From positions 1 to 64,000 of the forward strand of contig DVOS01000022.1 of NCBI GenBank assembly GCA_018713435.1: 64,000 bases of DNA, written 5' to 3'. Position numbers and translations under genes: made by a program. The DNA comes from Candidatus Merdiplasma excrementigallinarum. Lineage in GTDB: Bacteria; Bacillota; Clostridia; Lachnospirales; Lachnospiraceae. A model generated the notes under the pieces. It worked only from the letters and a program-made list of their open reading frames with translations. It was not told the DNA's origin and did not search any database. Below are positions 32,420 to 40,554 of this stretch, piece by piece; the first letter of the stretch is position 1; each line of letters opens with the position of its first letter.

Positions 32420-32462
32420 GGAATAGTTCCTCCTCTGATTTTGTCTGATAGATATTCTTTTA

Positions 32463-32491
32463 GGGGCCAGGATTCGTATCCCGAACCTGCC
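32463..32491 (-). promoter_or_regulatory. Stem-loop in the HU mRNA leader
   Basis: On the minus strand GGCAGGTTCG and CGAATCCTGGCC pair with two single-base bulges around a GGATA loop. It lies about 45-70 bases upstream of the HU start codon, downstream of the predicted transcription start. The sequence recalls the T-arm of a tRNA but the rest of a tRNA is absent. Confidence 0.4.
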
Positions 32492-32511
32492 GTTCGTAAG
32501 CCCTGCTATTA

Positions 32512-32540
32512 CTTATATACTGGAATTGCCTCTTTGTCAA
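32512..32540 (-). promoter_or_regulatory. Sigma-A promoter of the HU gene
   Basis: Minus strand TTGACA (32540-32535), 17 bases, TATAAG (32517-32512). The -35 overlaps the last codons of mazG. This near-consensus promoter fits the high level of HU. Confidence 0.75.
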
Positions 32541-33022
32541 GGAATTTCCGGGATTTTTCCCGCAAGATACTCCACTATCTCCCGGGCTGCTTTTGGAACC
32601 TCTTCCTTTTCCCTGTCACGGGCTGCTTTGTCTCCCCGGCTTTTCTCCTGCCGTTTTATCTCCTCCCAGCTGGCCAGCACCTGCTGGCTGGTCTGGACCT
32701 TTGCGTCCGCGAACACATGGGGGTGGCGGCGGATCATCTTTTCCCGGATCCTCCCGATCACATCCTCCATGGTGAAGCGGCCTTCTTCCTCCGCGATGCG
32801 GGCCATCAGCACCACGTTCATCAGAAGATCCCCCAGCTCTTCGCAGAGGTTGTCCGCGTCTCCCGTTTTCTCCAGAAGATTGACCGCCCCGATCACCTCT
32901 GTCAGTTCATCTATCATACAGGGTTTCAGAGTCTCATAGGTCTGCTGACGGTCCCAGGGGCATCCGTCCTCGCCCCGGAGCCGGTCGATCACTTCCTTGA
33001 ACTCGTCGAATCTGCTGTTCAT
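32537..33022 (-). CDS. mazG: MazG-family nucleotide pyrophosphohydrolase
   Basis: A 161-residue single-domain MazG protein. LRGEDGCPWDRQQTYETLKP is the family signature near the N-terminus, and the metal-binding EELGDLLMNVV motif follows. MazG cleaves nucleoside triphosphates to monophosphates and pyrophosphate. Bacillus YabN has an extra methylase-like domain that is missing here. It overlaps pgcA upstream by ATGA, so the two are translationally coupled. Confidence 0.92.
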   Translation of the reverse strand: MNSRFDEFKEVIDRLRGEDGCPWDRQQTYETLKPCMIDELTEVIGAVNLLEKTGDADNLCEELGDLLMNVVLMARIAEEEGRFTMEDVIGRIREKMIRRHPHVFADAKVQTSQQVLASWEEIKRQEKSRGDKAARDREKEEVPKAAREIVEYLAGKIPEIP

Positions 33023-34752
33023 GCCAGCATGTCCTCAATCATCTTCAGCACTTCTTTTCCGAATGCCTCTGACTTCCGGTCCGCATCCTCCAGCGAAGTT
33101 CCCTTCACTCCATAGTAGAACTTCACCTTGGGCTCCGTGCCGGAAGGACGTACGCACAGCCATGCGTCATCTGTCAGATCGTAATAAAGCACATTGGACG
33201 CGGGCAGGCCGGAAGGACGTTCCTGGCCGGTAGCCAGATCCCGGATCACGCCGGACTTGTAGTCCCTGGCGGAAACAACCTGGTATCCTCCCAGTTCCTT
33301 CGGGGATTCCCGGCGCAGCGTCTCCATAATCTCCTGGATCTTCTGCAGTCCCTCCACACCCTTCAGGGAAACGGACTGAATGTCATCTTTATAATAGCCG
33401 TACCGCTCGTACATATCGATCATGGCATCCCACAGCGTCTTGCCCTGGGCCTTATAGTAAGCCGCCGCCTCACACAGAGCCATGGTAGCCACAATAGCAT
33501 CCTTGTCCCTGGCGTGGGTGCCGATCAGGCAGCCGTAGCTCTCCTCAAAGCCAAACAGATAGCTGCCCTTTCCGGTCTGCTCAAATTTCAGGATCTGCTG
33601 TCCGATATACTTAAAGCCGGTCAGCACCTCGATCAGATCCACCCCGTAGTATTTCGCGATGGCATCCGCCATATTGGTGGTCACAATAGTTTTGATCAGA
33701 ACGCCGTCCGCCGGCAGGCCCTGCAGGGCTTTTCTCTGCCCGATCTCATAGTCGGCCAGCAGGCAGCCGGACATATTGCCGGTAAGGGTATGGTACACGC
33801 CGTCCCGGTCCTTTACCCGTACTCCCAGACGGTCAGCGTCCGGGTCCGTAGCCAGCACCAGATCCGCGTCCACCTCTTTTGCCAGCTTCAGTCCCAGCTC
33901 AAAGGCTTCCGCCGCCTCCGGATTGGGGTAGCTGACAGTGGGGAAGTTTCCGTCCGGCAGCTCCTGCTCCTTCACCACGTACACATTCTCAAATCCCAGC
34001 TCTTTCAGCACTCTTCTGGCCGGAATATTTCCGGTGCCGTGAAGAGGCGTATACACGATTTTCAGCTTCTTCTGCTGCTCTTCGATGGCGTCAAGATGAA
34101 GAACCTGGCTCTTGAGCTCCGCAATAAAAGCGTCGTCAATCTCTTTTCCGATGGTCTGATACAGTCCCGCCGCTTTGGCAGCTTCTTTATCCATGGTTTT
34201 GGTGGCGCCGTAGTCTGTTACCTTCTTTACCTCAGCCATAATGCCCGTATCATGGGGCGGGGTAATCTGGGCGCCGTCCTCCCAGTATACCTTATAGCCG
34301 TTGTATTCCGGCGGATTATGGCTGGCTGTAATGTTGATGCCCGCAATGCAGCCCAGCTTTCTCACCGCGAAGGAGAGCTCCGGAGTAGGACGCAGGGACT
34401 CAAACACATAGGCTTTAATCCCGTTGGCAGCCAGGCACAGGGCCGCAAAATCCGCAAATTCCGGAGACATTCTTCTGGAATCATAGGCGATGGCTACGCC
34501 CTTCTCGCCTCCCCCGACCTGGAGAATATAGTTGGCCAGACCCTGGGTGGCCTTGCGCACCACATACTCGTTCATACGGTTGGTTCCCGCGCCGATGATG
34601 CCCCGCAGGCCCGCGGTGCCGAATTCCAGCTCTCCGTAGAACCGCTCTCTGATCTCCTTCTCATCGTCCGCGATCCCCCGGAGTTCCGCTTTCGTCGCCT
34701 CGTCAAAACAGGGGTTCGTCAGCCACTCTTCATACGCTTTCCTATAGTCCAT
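33019..34752 (-). CDS. pgcA: Phosphoglucomutase/phosphomannomutase
   Basis: A 577-residue alpha-D-phosphohexomutase. It has the active-site serine loop GINITASHNPPEYNGYKVYW, the metal-binding loop VLATDPDADRLG, the sugar-binding GFEESYGCL and the phosphate-binding RPSGTEPKVKFYY. It interconverts glucose-1- and glucose-6-phosphate for glycogen and wall polymer synthesis. AGGAGG precedes the ATG. Closest in layout to Bacillus PgcA. Confidence 0.95.
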   Translation of the reverse strand: MDYRKAYEEWLTNPCFDEATKAELRGIADDEKEIRERFYGELEFGTAGLRGIIGAGTNRMNEYVVRKATQGLANYILQVGGGEKGVAIAYDSRRMSPEFADFAALCLAANGIKAYVFESLRPTPELSFAVRKLGCIAGINITASHNPPEYNGYKVYWEDGAQITPPHDTGIMAEVKKVTDYGATKTMDKEAAKAAGLYQTIGKEIDDAFIAELKSQVLHLDAIEEQQKKLKIVYTPLHGTGNIPARRVLKELGFENVYVVKEQELPDGNFPTVSYPNPEAAEAFELGLKLAKEVDADLVLATDPDADRLGVRVKDRDGVYHTLTGNMSGCLLADYEIGQRKALQGLPADGVLIKTIVTTNMADAIAKYYGVDLIEVLTGFKYIGQQILKFEQTGKGSYLFGFEESYGCLIGTHARDKDAIVATMALCEAAAYYKAQGKTLWDAMIDMYERYGYYKDDIQSVSLKGVEGLQKIQEIMETLRRESPKELGGYQVVSARDYKSGVIRDLATGQERPSGLPASNVLYYDLTDDAWLCVRPSGTEPKVKFYYGVKGTSLEDADRKSEAFGKEVLKMIEDMLA

Positions 34753-34818
34753 CTCACTACCTCCTAAGTGTTTTCCTTATCTGTCTATTATAATACATTC
34801 CCACAGGGAAATAAACTG

Positions 34819-35793
34819 TTATTCCAGCAATTTCAAAAAAAGATGCCGCTGTTTTTCCTGTCCGTTCAGGGTTTTCAGCTTCTGCAGATACAGCCCCGGT
34901 ATCCAGGCTTTGCTGCCGCCGTAATAGTGGTTGGCCAGCTTCCAGAATTTTTCCGGAAAGGCCATTCTCACATACAAAATCCGGCGCTCTGCCTCAGGCA
35001 GCGGCCGGATCTCCTCATACGTAAAAAGCATCTGTTCCCCCAGCCCCGGATCCCAGTCCTGCTTCTCCAGGATTTTTCTCATAAACTGGTACAGATCATT
35101 CACCTGATAATCAAATCTGCATCGGCCGAAATTAGTAGTGGCGATTCCCTCCTCCAGAAACAGCACGTGATGGTAGGTATAATCTCCGTGGCAGACGCAG
35201 CCGGTCTCGATCTGCCGGGCCAGTTCCGCCTCCCCGCCCGGCTCTTCTGCCAGAGCGGCCGCTTCCCGGGCCTGGCTGTAAAATGCGGGGAAGCTGTCCA
35301 GAAACATCTGCTCAAAGGGATGTTTGGGTTCTCTTCCCCGGATAAAGGAACGGATTTTCTTCAGTTCTCTGGTCCTGCCCTCCAGCTCCTGCTTCAGGGG
35401 GCGTCCGCAGTAGGTTTTCTCTTCTTCGGGAAATACCATCAGGCAGTGGAGCCTGGCCAGATTTTCCACGGCTTCCAGGATCTCCCGGCGGCCAAAGGAG
35501 GAGCACTCCCGACCCGAAAACCAGTCTTTTACCACATATCTGTTTTCATCCCGGTCCAGGGACACCAGTTTCCCTTCTTTATTTTCCAGCGCCGTATCCA
35601 CCGTCCCGTATCCCGCTTCTCTCAGCCTGTACAGTATCCGGTTCTGAAACTCCATCTTTTTTTCCGAACCCCTGAAATCGCACAGAAGCTTCAGCCCCTT
35701 GTCTGTCTCGCAGATATAGGAGCCTCTTCCCCTTCTGACGGAGACCGTTTCCAGTTCATACTGTTCCAGCACTTTCAGTCCTCTGTCATTCAT
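34819..35793 (-). CDS. CotS-type spore coat kinase-like protein
   Basis: A 324-residue protein of the CotS/aminoglycoside phosphotransferase-like fold. An N-terminal lobe (YICETDKGLKLLCDFRGSEKK) is followed by CVCHGDYTYHHVLF, the catalytic-loop position of this family, and DFGRCRFDY-like NFGRCRFDYQVNDLYQFMRK. The metal-binding Asp of true kinases appears as Asn in NFGRC, so activity is doubtful. CotS relatives are associated with spore coat or coat glycosylation. Confidence 0.82.
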   Translation of the reverse strand: MNDRGLKVLEQYELETVSVRRGRGSYICETDKGLKLLCDFRGSEKKMEFQNRILYRLREAGYGTVDTALENKEGKLVSLDRDENRYVVKDWFSGRECSSFGRREILEAVENLARLHCLMVFPEEEKTYCGRPLKQELEGRTRELKKIRSFIRGREPKHPFEQMFLDSFPAFYSQAREAAALAEEPGGEAELARQIETGCVCHGDYTYHHVLFLEEGIATTNFGRCRFDYQVNDLYQFMRKILEKQDWDPGLGEQMLFTYEEIRPLPEAERRILYVRMAFPEKFWKLANHYYGGSKAWIPGLYLQKLKTLNGQEKQRHLFLKLLE

Positions 35794-35874
35794 CCCGCTT
35801 CCCCCTTTTCATGCTCCTTCTAGCTTATGAAAAGGAAGCCGCGGTTATGCTTGTTTCTGAAAAACAGGGAAGGC

Positions 35875-37146
35875 TTACTGCAGCAGCGTATCGCTGTACA
35901 CTTTCCGGATCTCCCTGTATCCGCATTTTTCCAGTGTTTCCACCTGGAATTTGGCGTTCTTTTTCAGGGGCTGCACCGTGACGATCATGCCCTGCTCCCG
36001 CATGGCGGTAGCCAGTTTAAACACTTCCAGCAGTTTGCCGGGCTCCACCCGCTCGTCCACCAGAAACGCTCGTCTCTCCTTCCGGTTTCCCTCATCCGTC
36101 CAGTTCAGATCTTTCAGAATCGTGACAATCCGCTCGAAACCGATGGAGAAGCCGCAGGCAGGCACCTGCTGGTTGGAGAATCTTCCGATCATCTCATCAT
36201 AGCGGCCGCCGCCGGCGATGGAAAAGTTGTAGCCGTCAATGCTGATCTCAAAAATAGTTCCCGTGTAGTAGGACATTCCCCGCACCAGGGTGGGATCAAA
36301 CTCCAGGCGCACGCTGGGATCGATCATGCAGGACACGCTGTCCATAATAGCGTCCATATTGGAGGCAACCCTGCCGTCCAGATATTCCCCGCCGATCCGG
36401 CCGCAGAACTCGCCGCACTTGATGCCCGGGGTAATCTGGTTCAGAAGGCCGATATAGCTTTCCACGGCCTCCGGATCATATTCCTTTTTCAGAAGGCTTT
36501 CCTTTACGCCCTCCAGACCGATCTTATCCATCTTATCCAGGATGATAAACACATCGTCATACTGCTCCGGCGTAAATCCGGCGCTGGCCGCCATGGCTTT
36601 CAGGATCCTCCGGTCGTTGATGTGAACGGTAAATTCCCGGATCCCCACCTCGGAAAAGATGCGGGTGAGCATCTTGGAGGTGGCGGCAATCAGCTCAATC
36701 TCCGCCATAATGGAACCGTCCCCGATAATGTCAATATCGCACTGGGTAAACTGGCGGAACCGCCCCTTCTGAGGCTTGTCCGCTCTCCAGACGCTGCCCA
36801 TCTGCAGCGCTTTTAAGGGGGTGGGAAGGCTGTTCTTATTGTTGGCATAATATCTGGCCAGAGGCACTGTCAGATCATAGCGCAGGCCGCAGTCCGCCAG
36901 CTCGCCGGTCTCCATCCCCTTTTCCAGCTCCCGGCCTCTTTTTAACACCTTGAAAATCAGCTTTTCATTTTCGCCGCCCTGTCTGCCCGTCAGATTCTCA
37001 ATATGCTCCATGGCCGGGGTCTCAATCTGATCAAATCCGTATGTGGCGTAAGTTTCCCGGATCAGTCCCAGCACATGCTCCCGCAGCCGCATATCCTCCG
37101 GCAGAAAATCATTCATTCCCTTTACAGGGGTTGTGATAAACTTCAT
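35875..37146 (-). CDS. hisS: Histidyl-tRNA synthetase
   Basis: A 423-residue class II synthetase. Motif 2 region (RADKPQKGRFRQFTQCDID), LRYDLTVPLARY, the His-A loop LVRGMSYYTGTIFEI and motif 3 (GFSIGFERIV) are intact, with a short anticodon-binding domain at the C-terminus. The presence of all catalytic motifs argues against HisZ. The start at 37146 has AAGGAG 10 bases upstream; the extra 8 codons of the longer frame cover that site. It has its own promoter at 37188-37216. Confidence 0.95.
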   Translation of the reverse strand: MKFITTPVKGMNDFLPEDMRLREHVLGLIRETYATYGFDQIETPAMEHIENLTGRQGGENEKLIFKVLKRGRELEKGMETGELADCGLRYDLTVPLARYYANNKNSLPTPLKALQMGSVWRADKPQKGRFRQFTQCDIDIIGDGSIMAEIELIAATSKMLTRIFSEVGIREFTVHINDRRILKAMAASAGFTPEQYDDVFIILDKMDKIGLEGVKESLLKKEYDPEAVESYIGLLNQITPGIKCGEFCGRIGGEYLDGRVASNMDAIMDSVSCMIDPSVRLEFDPTLVRGMSYYTGTIFEISIDGYNFSIAGGGRYDEMIGRFSNQQVPACGFSIGFERIVTILKDLNWTDEGNRKERRAFLVDERVEPGKLLEVFKLATAMREQGMIVTVQPLKKNAKFQVETLEKCGYREIRKVYSDTLLQ

Positions 37147-37187
37147 ACATTTCTCTCCTTCAGCTTTCAACTTACTTGTCTCTGGTT

Positions 37188-37216
37188 ATTATATACGCCC
37201 TGCATGGCCTTATCAA
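37188..37216 (-). promoter_or_regulatory. Sigma-A promoter of hisS
   Basis: Minus strand TTGATA (37216-37211), 17 bases, TATAAT (37193-37188). The leader is only about 35 bases, too short for a T-box, so hisS is not under that control here. Confidence 0.75.
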
Positions 37217-37242
37217 CCGTTTTCTGTTCTTCCCGTCCCCGG

Positions 37243-38586
37243 TCATTCTTCCGCCCGGGCGGCCAGTCTCCGGCCCTCCTCCAGCAGATAATCCCTCTGG
37301 TTTTTCTCCGGGCAGGCCAGCACTTCATCCAGAAGCCGGTTCAGGATCTCTCCCAGCGCCCGGCCAGGCTTCATGCCCGCCTCAATCAGGTCATTTCCTG
37401 TAACGGCCAGTTTTTTCAGAGACAGGCAGTCTCCTCTCTCCAAAATCTCCCCGTATATTTTTTTCAGTTCATCCAGGTAGAGCAGTTTTTTCTCCCACAC
37501 CTGGGGATGCTGGCCTAAAACGTCCGCCCGCTTTACCTCCAGGAAATCCGGAAACAGATCCTCTCCCACCTGAAAAATCCCTCTGCGCACTCCCTCCGGA
37601 TCCGCAGACGGGTAAAGGGAATGGTTTTTCACCAGCCTGCAGACCCGGGAAGCTGTATAGTTGTCAAATTTCAGCCGCTTCATCACCCGTCCGGCTATCA
37701 CAGCGCTTCCCGCCGCATGGCCCCTGAAATGATAAATCCCCTTTTCATCCCGGGTGGCAATCTCCGGCTTTCCCGTATCGTGAAGCAGCATGGCAAGCCG
37801 CAGCACTTTCCCGGCCGGAACCGCCTCCAGTGTTTTCAGCGTATGCTCCCCCACCGAATAGATATGGTGGGCGCTGTTCTGAGGCTGCTCCATCATCCGG
37901 TCAAATTCCGGCAGAACCACCCCGGTAATGCCCAGTTCCCAGGCCCGCCTCAGTTCTCCTGGGTTGGGGGAAACCAGCAGCTTTACCAGCTCCGTCTGCA
38001 CCCGCTCCGCGCTGATGCGTCCGAGGGAAGAAACCTGGTCCTTTACCGCCCCCGCCGTATTCTCCTCCAGGGAAAATCCCAGCTGGGCGCAGAAACGGAC
38101 AGCCCGCATCATCCGCAGGGCGTCCTCCGAAAACCGCTCCTGGGGATCTCCCACGCAGCGCACCCGTCCTTCTTCCAGGTCCCGGCAGCCTTCAAACAGG
38201 TCCACCAGCCCTTCTCTCTCATTGTAAGCCATGGCATTTATGGTAAAGTCCCGCCGTTTCAGGTCCTCCTCCAGGCTGGAGGTATAGGTTACCTCCCGGG
38301 GATGCCGGGAATCCTCATACTCACCGTCAATCCGGTAGGTCGTCACCTCAAAGCCTTCTCTTCCCATCAGCACAGTCACCGTCCCGTGGGCGATTCCCGT
38401 ATCCACGGTATGGGGAAACAGCTTTTTTACACTGGCGGGAGACGCGCAGGTGGTAATATCCCAGTCGCTGGGTTCTCTACCCATCAGGCTGTCCCTGACG
38501 CAGCCGCCCACCGCGTACCCTTCGTAGCCGTGGGCTTCCAGCTGATCCAAAATCATTTTTACCTTTTGGGGCAGTGCAATTTTCAT
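37243..38586 (-). CDS. cca: CCA-adding tRNA nucleotidyltransferase
   Basis: A 447-residue class II nucleotidyltransferase. The head has GYAVGGCVRDSLMGREPSDWDIT with the metal-binding DxD, then RRDFTINAMAYN and RRxxRF-type MMRAVRFCAQLGFSLEENT. A C-terminal HD domain is present (RLAMLLHDTGKPEIAT; NHSLYP). It adds or repairs the 3' CCA of tRNAs; the HD half may carry phosphatase activity. It is upstream of hisS on the same strand. Confidence 0.92.
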   Translation of the reverse strand: MKIALPQKVKMILDQLEAHGYEGYAVGGCVRDSLMGREPSDWDITTCASPASVKKLFPHTVDTGIAHGTVTVLMGREGFEVTTYRIDGEYEDSRHPREVTYTSSLEEDLKRRDFTINAMAYNEREGLVDLFEGCRDLEEGRVRCVGDPQERFSEDALRMMRAVRFCAQLGFSLEENTAGAVKDQVSSLGRISAERVQTELVKLLVSPNPGELRRAWELGITGVVLPEFDRMMEQPQNSAHHIYSVGEHTLKTLEAVPAGKVLRLAMLLHDTGKPEIATRDEKGIYHFRGHAAGSAVIAGRVMKRLKFDNYTASRVCRLVKNHSLYPSADPEGVRRGIFQVGEDLFPDFLEVKRADVLGQHPQVWEKKLLYLDELKKIYGEILERGDCLSLKKLAVTGNDLIEAGMKPGRALGEILNRLLDEVLACPEKNQRDYLLEEGRRLAARAEE

Positions 38587-38747
38587 TTCCGTATCCTTTC
38601 CGCTGTCTTTCCCGCCTCTTTATGGAAGTTTCACGGGAAAATCCCGCGGGCAGCACCGATTCTTCTCATCAATCATACCATGTTTTCACATCTCTGTCAC
38701 ATTTATTCCGTAAAATGATAAAAGAAACTCGGAAAATACAGGAGTGA

Positions 38748-38776
38748 TTTACAGTTAGGAGAATTAATGGTATGAT
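38748..38776 (+). promoter_or_regulatory. Sigma-A promoter of the trigger-factor-like gene
   Basis: TTTACA (38748-38753), 17 bases, TATGAT (38771-38776). Transcription should start about 40 bases before the ATG at 38824. Confidence 0.65.
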
Positions 38777-38823
38777 AAGGCAATACCATTGATTTGCCAG
38801 AAAAGTAAAGCGAGGAAGGGTCT

Positions 38824-40077
38824 ATGAAAAAAAGATATCTGTTACTGTTAATGGGAATGCTTGCGGTCTGCTCCGTCTCCGGATGCGGGAAAAGCGGTTC
38901 TGACGAGACTGAGGCGGCTTCGGAAGCGGCCGGCGCCGAGATTACCGGCTACCTGGTAGACGGCGCGGATCAGTATGTGACGCTGGGAACCTACAAGGGA
39001 ATGGACGTGGAGCAGCCGATCTATACGGTCAGCGATGACGAGGTTGCCATGGAGGTAGACGCTACTCTGTACGAGTATTCCACCGTTGAAACGGTGGACC
39101 GGCCTGTCCAGGAGGGCGATCTTGTTACGGTAGACGTTACCGCCACCGTAGAGGGCGAGTCAGAGCCTACGCTCTCCGAGGAAGATTACACGGTGGAGCT
39201 GGGATACGAGGAATTCGGAGCGGATTTCGACCAGCAGATGATCGGCGCCCAGGCAGGGGATGAAAAGGAATTTTCCACCGCTTTCGGGGAAGATACCTGG
39301 TATGAAGAGTGGATTGACCAGACGGTCAACTTTGAAGTAACCGTCAAATCCGTGGATGAGCTGGTTCAGCCGGAATATACGGATGAATTTGTATCCGATA
39401 CCCTGGGATATGAGTCCAAGGAGGCTTTTGAGACGGCCCTGCGGGATGAACTGGATGCCGGCTATCAGGAGCAGAGCCGGGATGAGACCAGGGAAAATGC
39501 CATCATCGCCGCCATGGACGGCTGCGAATTTAACGGTTACCCGGATAAGCTGTATGACACCTGTGAGGCTTCTGTTTCTGAAACCTATACCTCTTTTGCC
39601 GACAGCTACGGCATGAGCGTGGAGGAACTGTACGACGCCTACGGCATGACCCAGGAGGATGTGGACGCCGAGATTATGGATACGGTGAACCGCCGCCTGT
39701 TCATCAGCGCCATCTGCCAGGCGGAAGACATCACCGTAACCTCAGATGAATACACCGCGTTCCTGGAAAGTCTGTATCCGGATTACGGCTATGACGACGC
39801 CGAATCCTTTGAGACCGATTACGGCAAGGATTATCTGATGTGGTACCTGTATGAAAACAAGGTGGCGGACTACCTGGTCAATAATGCCTCCCTCTATGAA
39901 GCGCCCGTCAGCATGGACGCGGAAGACCTGGAGGTATACGACGAGGATACGGAAAGCGAAACCGAGGGGGACACTCTGGAAGGTCTGGATGACGCGGACG
40001 CGGAAGAAGAATATGTGACCGAAACAGTCACGGAAGAGGATGATCTCACAGAGGAAGAAACAGAGGCCGAGAGCTGA
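38824..40077 (+). CDS. Trigger-factor-like extracytoplasmic foldase lipoprotein
   Basis: A 417-residue lipoprotein (lipobox VSGC at about residue 21). The FKBP-type domain, about 95-190, includes PVQEGDLVTVDVTATVEG and EFGADFDQQMIGAQAGDEKEF-like segments typical of trigger factor. The helical C-domain of trigger factor (about 195-370) follows, but the ribosome-binding N-domain is absent. The tail (about 375-417) is almost all Glu, Asp and Thr. It probably acts as a surface chaperone or isomerase. The acidic tail resembles those of the lipoprotein at 12532-14091. GAGGAAGG precedes the ATG. Confidence 0.85.
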   Translation: MKKRYLLLLMGMLAVCSVSGCGKSGSDETEAASEAAGAEITGYLVDGADQYVTLGTYKGMDVEQPIYTVSDDEVAMEVDATLYEYSTVETVDRPVQEGDLVTVDVTATVEGESEPTLSEEDYTVELGYEEFGADFDQQMIGAQAGDEKEFSTAFGEDTWYEEWIDQTVNFEVTVKSVDELVQPEYTDEFVSDTLGYESKEAFETALRDELDAGYQEQSRDETRENAIIAAMDGCEFNGYPDKLYDTCEASVSETYTSFADSYGMSVEELYDAYGMTQEDVDAEIMDTVNRRLFISAICQAEDITVTSDEYTAFLESLYPDYGYDDAESFETDYGKDYLMWYLYENKVADYLVNNASLYEAPVSMDAEDLEVYDEDTESETEGDTLEGLDDADAEEEYVTETVTEEDDLTEEETEAES

Positions 40078-40109
40078 GGCGGCGCCGGACAGAAACCGGG
40101 GAAAATGGC

Positions 40110-40138
40110 TTGACAGAAATACCGGCAGGGCATATAAT
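40110..40138 (+). promoter_or_regulatory. Perfect-consensus sigma-A promoter of cspA
   Basis: TTGACA (40110-40115), exactly 17 bases, TATAAT (40133-40138). It gives a leader of about 135 bases before the start codon, as is usual for cold-shock genes whose leader folds with temperature. Confidence 0.85.
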
Positions 40139-40280
40139 CAAGGGGCAATCAGATTTAAGGTTTTAAGATTTGTCACGTAGCTATTTTGATTATGAAACCA
40201 ACGCCTTATAGTCTATAGTTAGTGAATGTTTTATTACCAATAATCGAAACAAATTTCATAATCGAAATGGAGGTACCGTG

Positions 40281-40481
40281 ATGAACAAAGGTACAGTAAA
40301 GTGGTTCAACGCAGAAAAAGGCTATGGATTTATCACCGGTGAGGACGGCGCGGATGTATTCGTACATTTCTCCGCTATCCAGGGCGAAGGCTTCAAGACT
40401 CTGGAAGAGGGTCAGGCCGTTACCTATGATCTGACCGAGGGCGCCCGCGGCATGCAGGCTGCCAACGTGGTAAAGTGCTGA
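40281..40481 (+). CDS. cspA: Cold-shock protein
   Basis: A 66-residue single cold-shock domain. RNP1 (KGYGFIT) and RNP2 (VFVHFS) are intact, and the start [16 protein letters not shown] is typical. It binds single-stranded RNA and melts structure. ATG at 40281 stands 7 bases after GGAGG. A terminator follows within 20 bases. Confidence 0.97.
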   Translation: MNKGTVKWFNAEKGYGFITGEDGADVFVHFSAIQGEGFKTLEEGQAVTYDLTEGARGMQAANVVKC

Positions 40482-40493
40482 TAAGTGAACTGT

Positions 40494-40546
40494 AAAAAAG
40501 AGTGCCGCTCTGTCATGAGATTCATGATGGAACGGCACTTTTCGTT
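40494..40546. terminator. Bidirectional terminator between cspA and hflX
   Basis: A-rich flank, AGTGCCGCTC (40501-40510) pairing with GAACGGCACT (40530-40539) with one mismatch, then TTTTCG. The loop contains a second palindrome TCATGA-GAT-TCATGA. The two genes converge here, so it serves both. The inner palindrome recurs in the family B repeats. Confidence 0.8.
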
Positions 40547-40554
40547 TGTCCTTT

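Noticed and set aside
32463..32491. Possible tRNA gene suggested by a GGTTCG...CGAATCC hairpin.
   Set aside because: There is a five-base interruption of the T-loop, and no acceptor, D-arm or anticodon arm could be fitted upstream.
35875..37146. HisZ (regulatory paralogue in histidine biosynthesis) instead of HisRS.
   Set aside because: All class II catalytic motifs and the His-A loop are present and no his biosynthesis gene is nearby.
37147..37242. A T-box riboswitch upstream of hisS, as many Firmicutes synthetase genes have.
   Set aside because: A near-consensus promoter lies at 37188-37216 and leaves only about 35 bases of leader.
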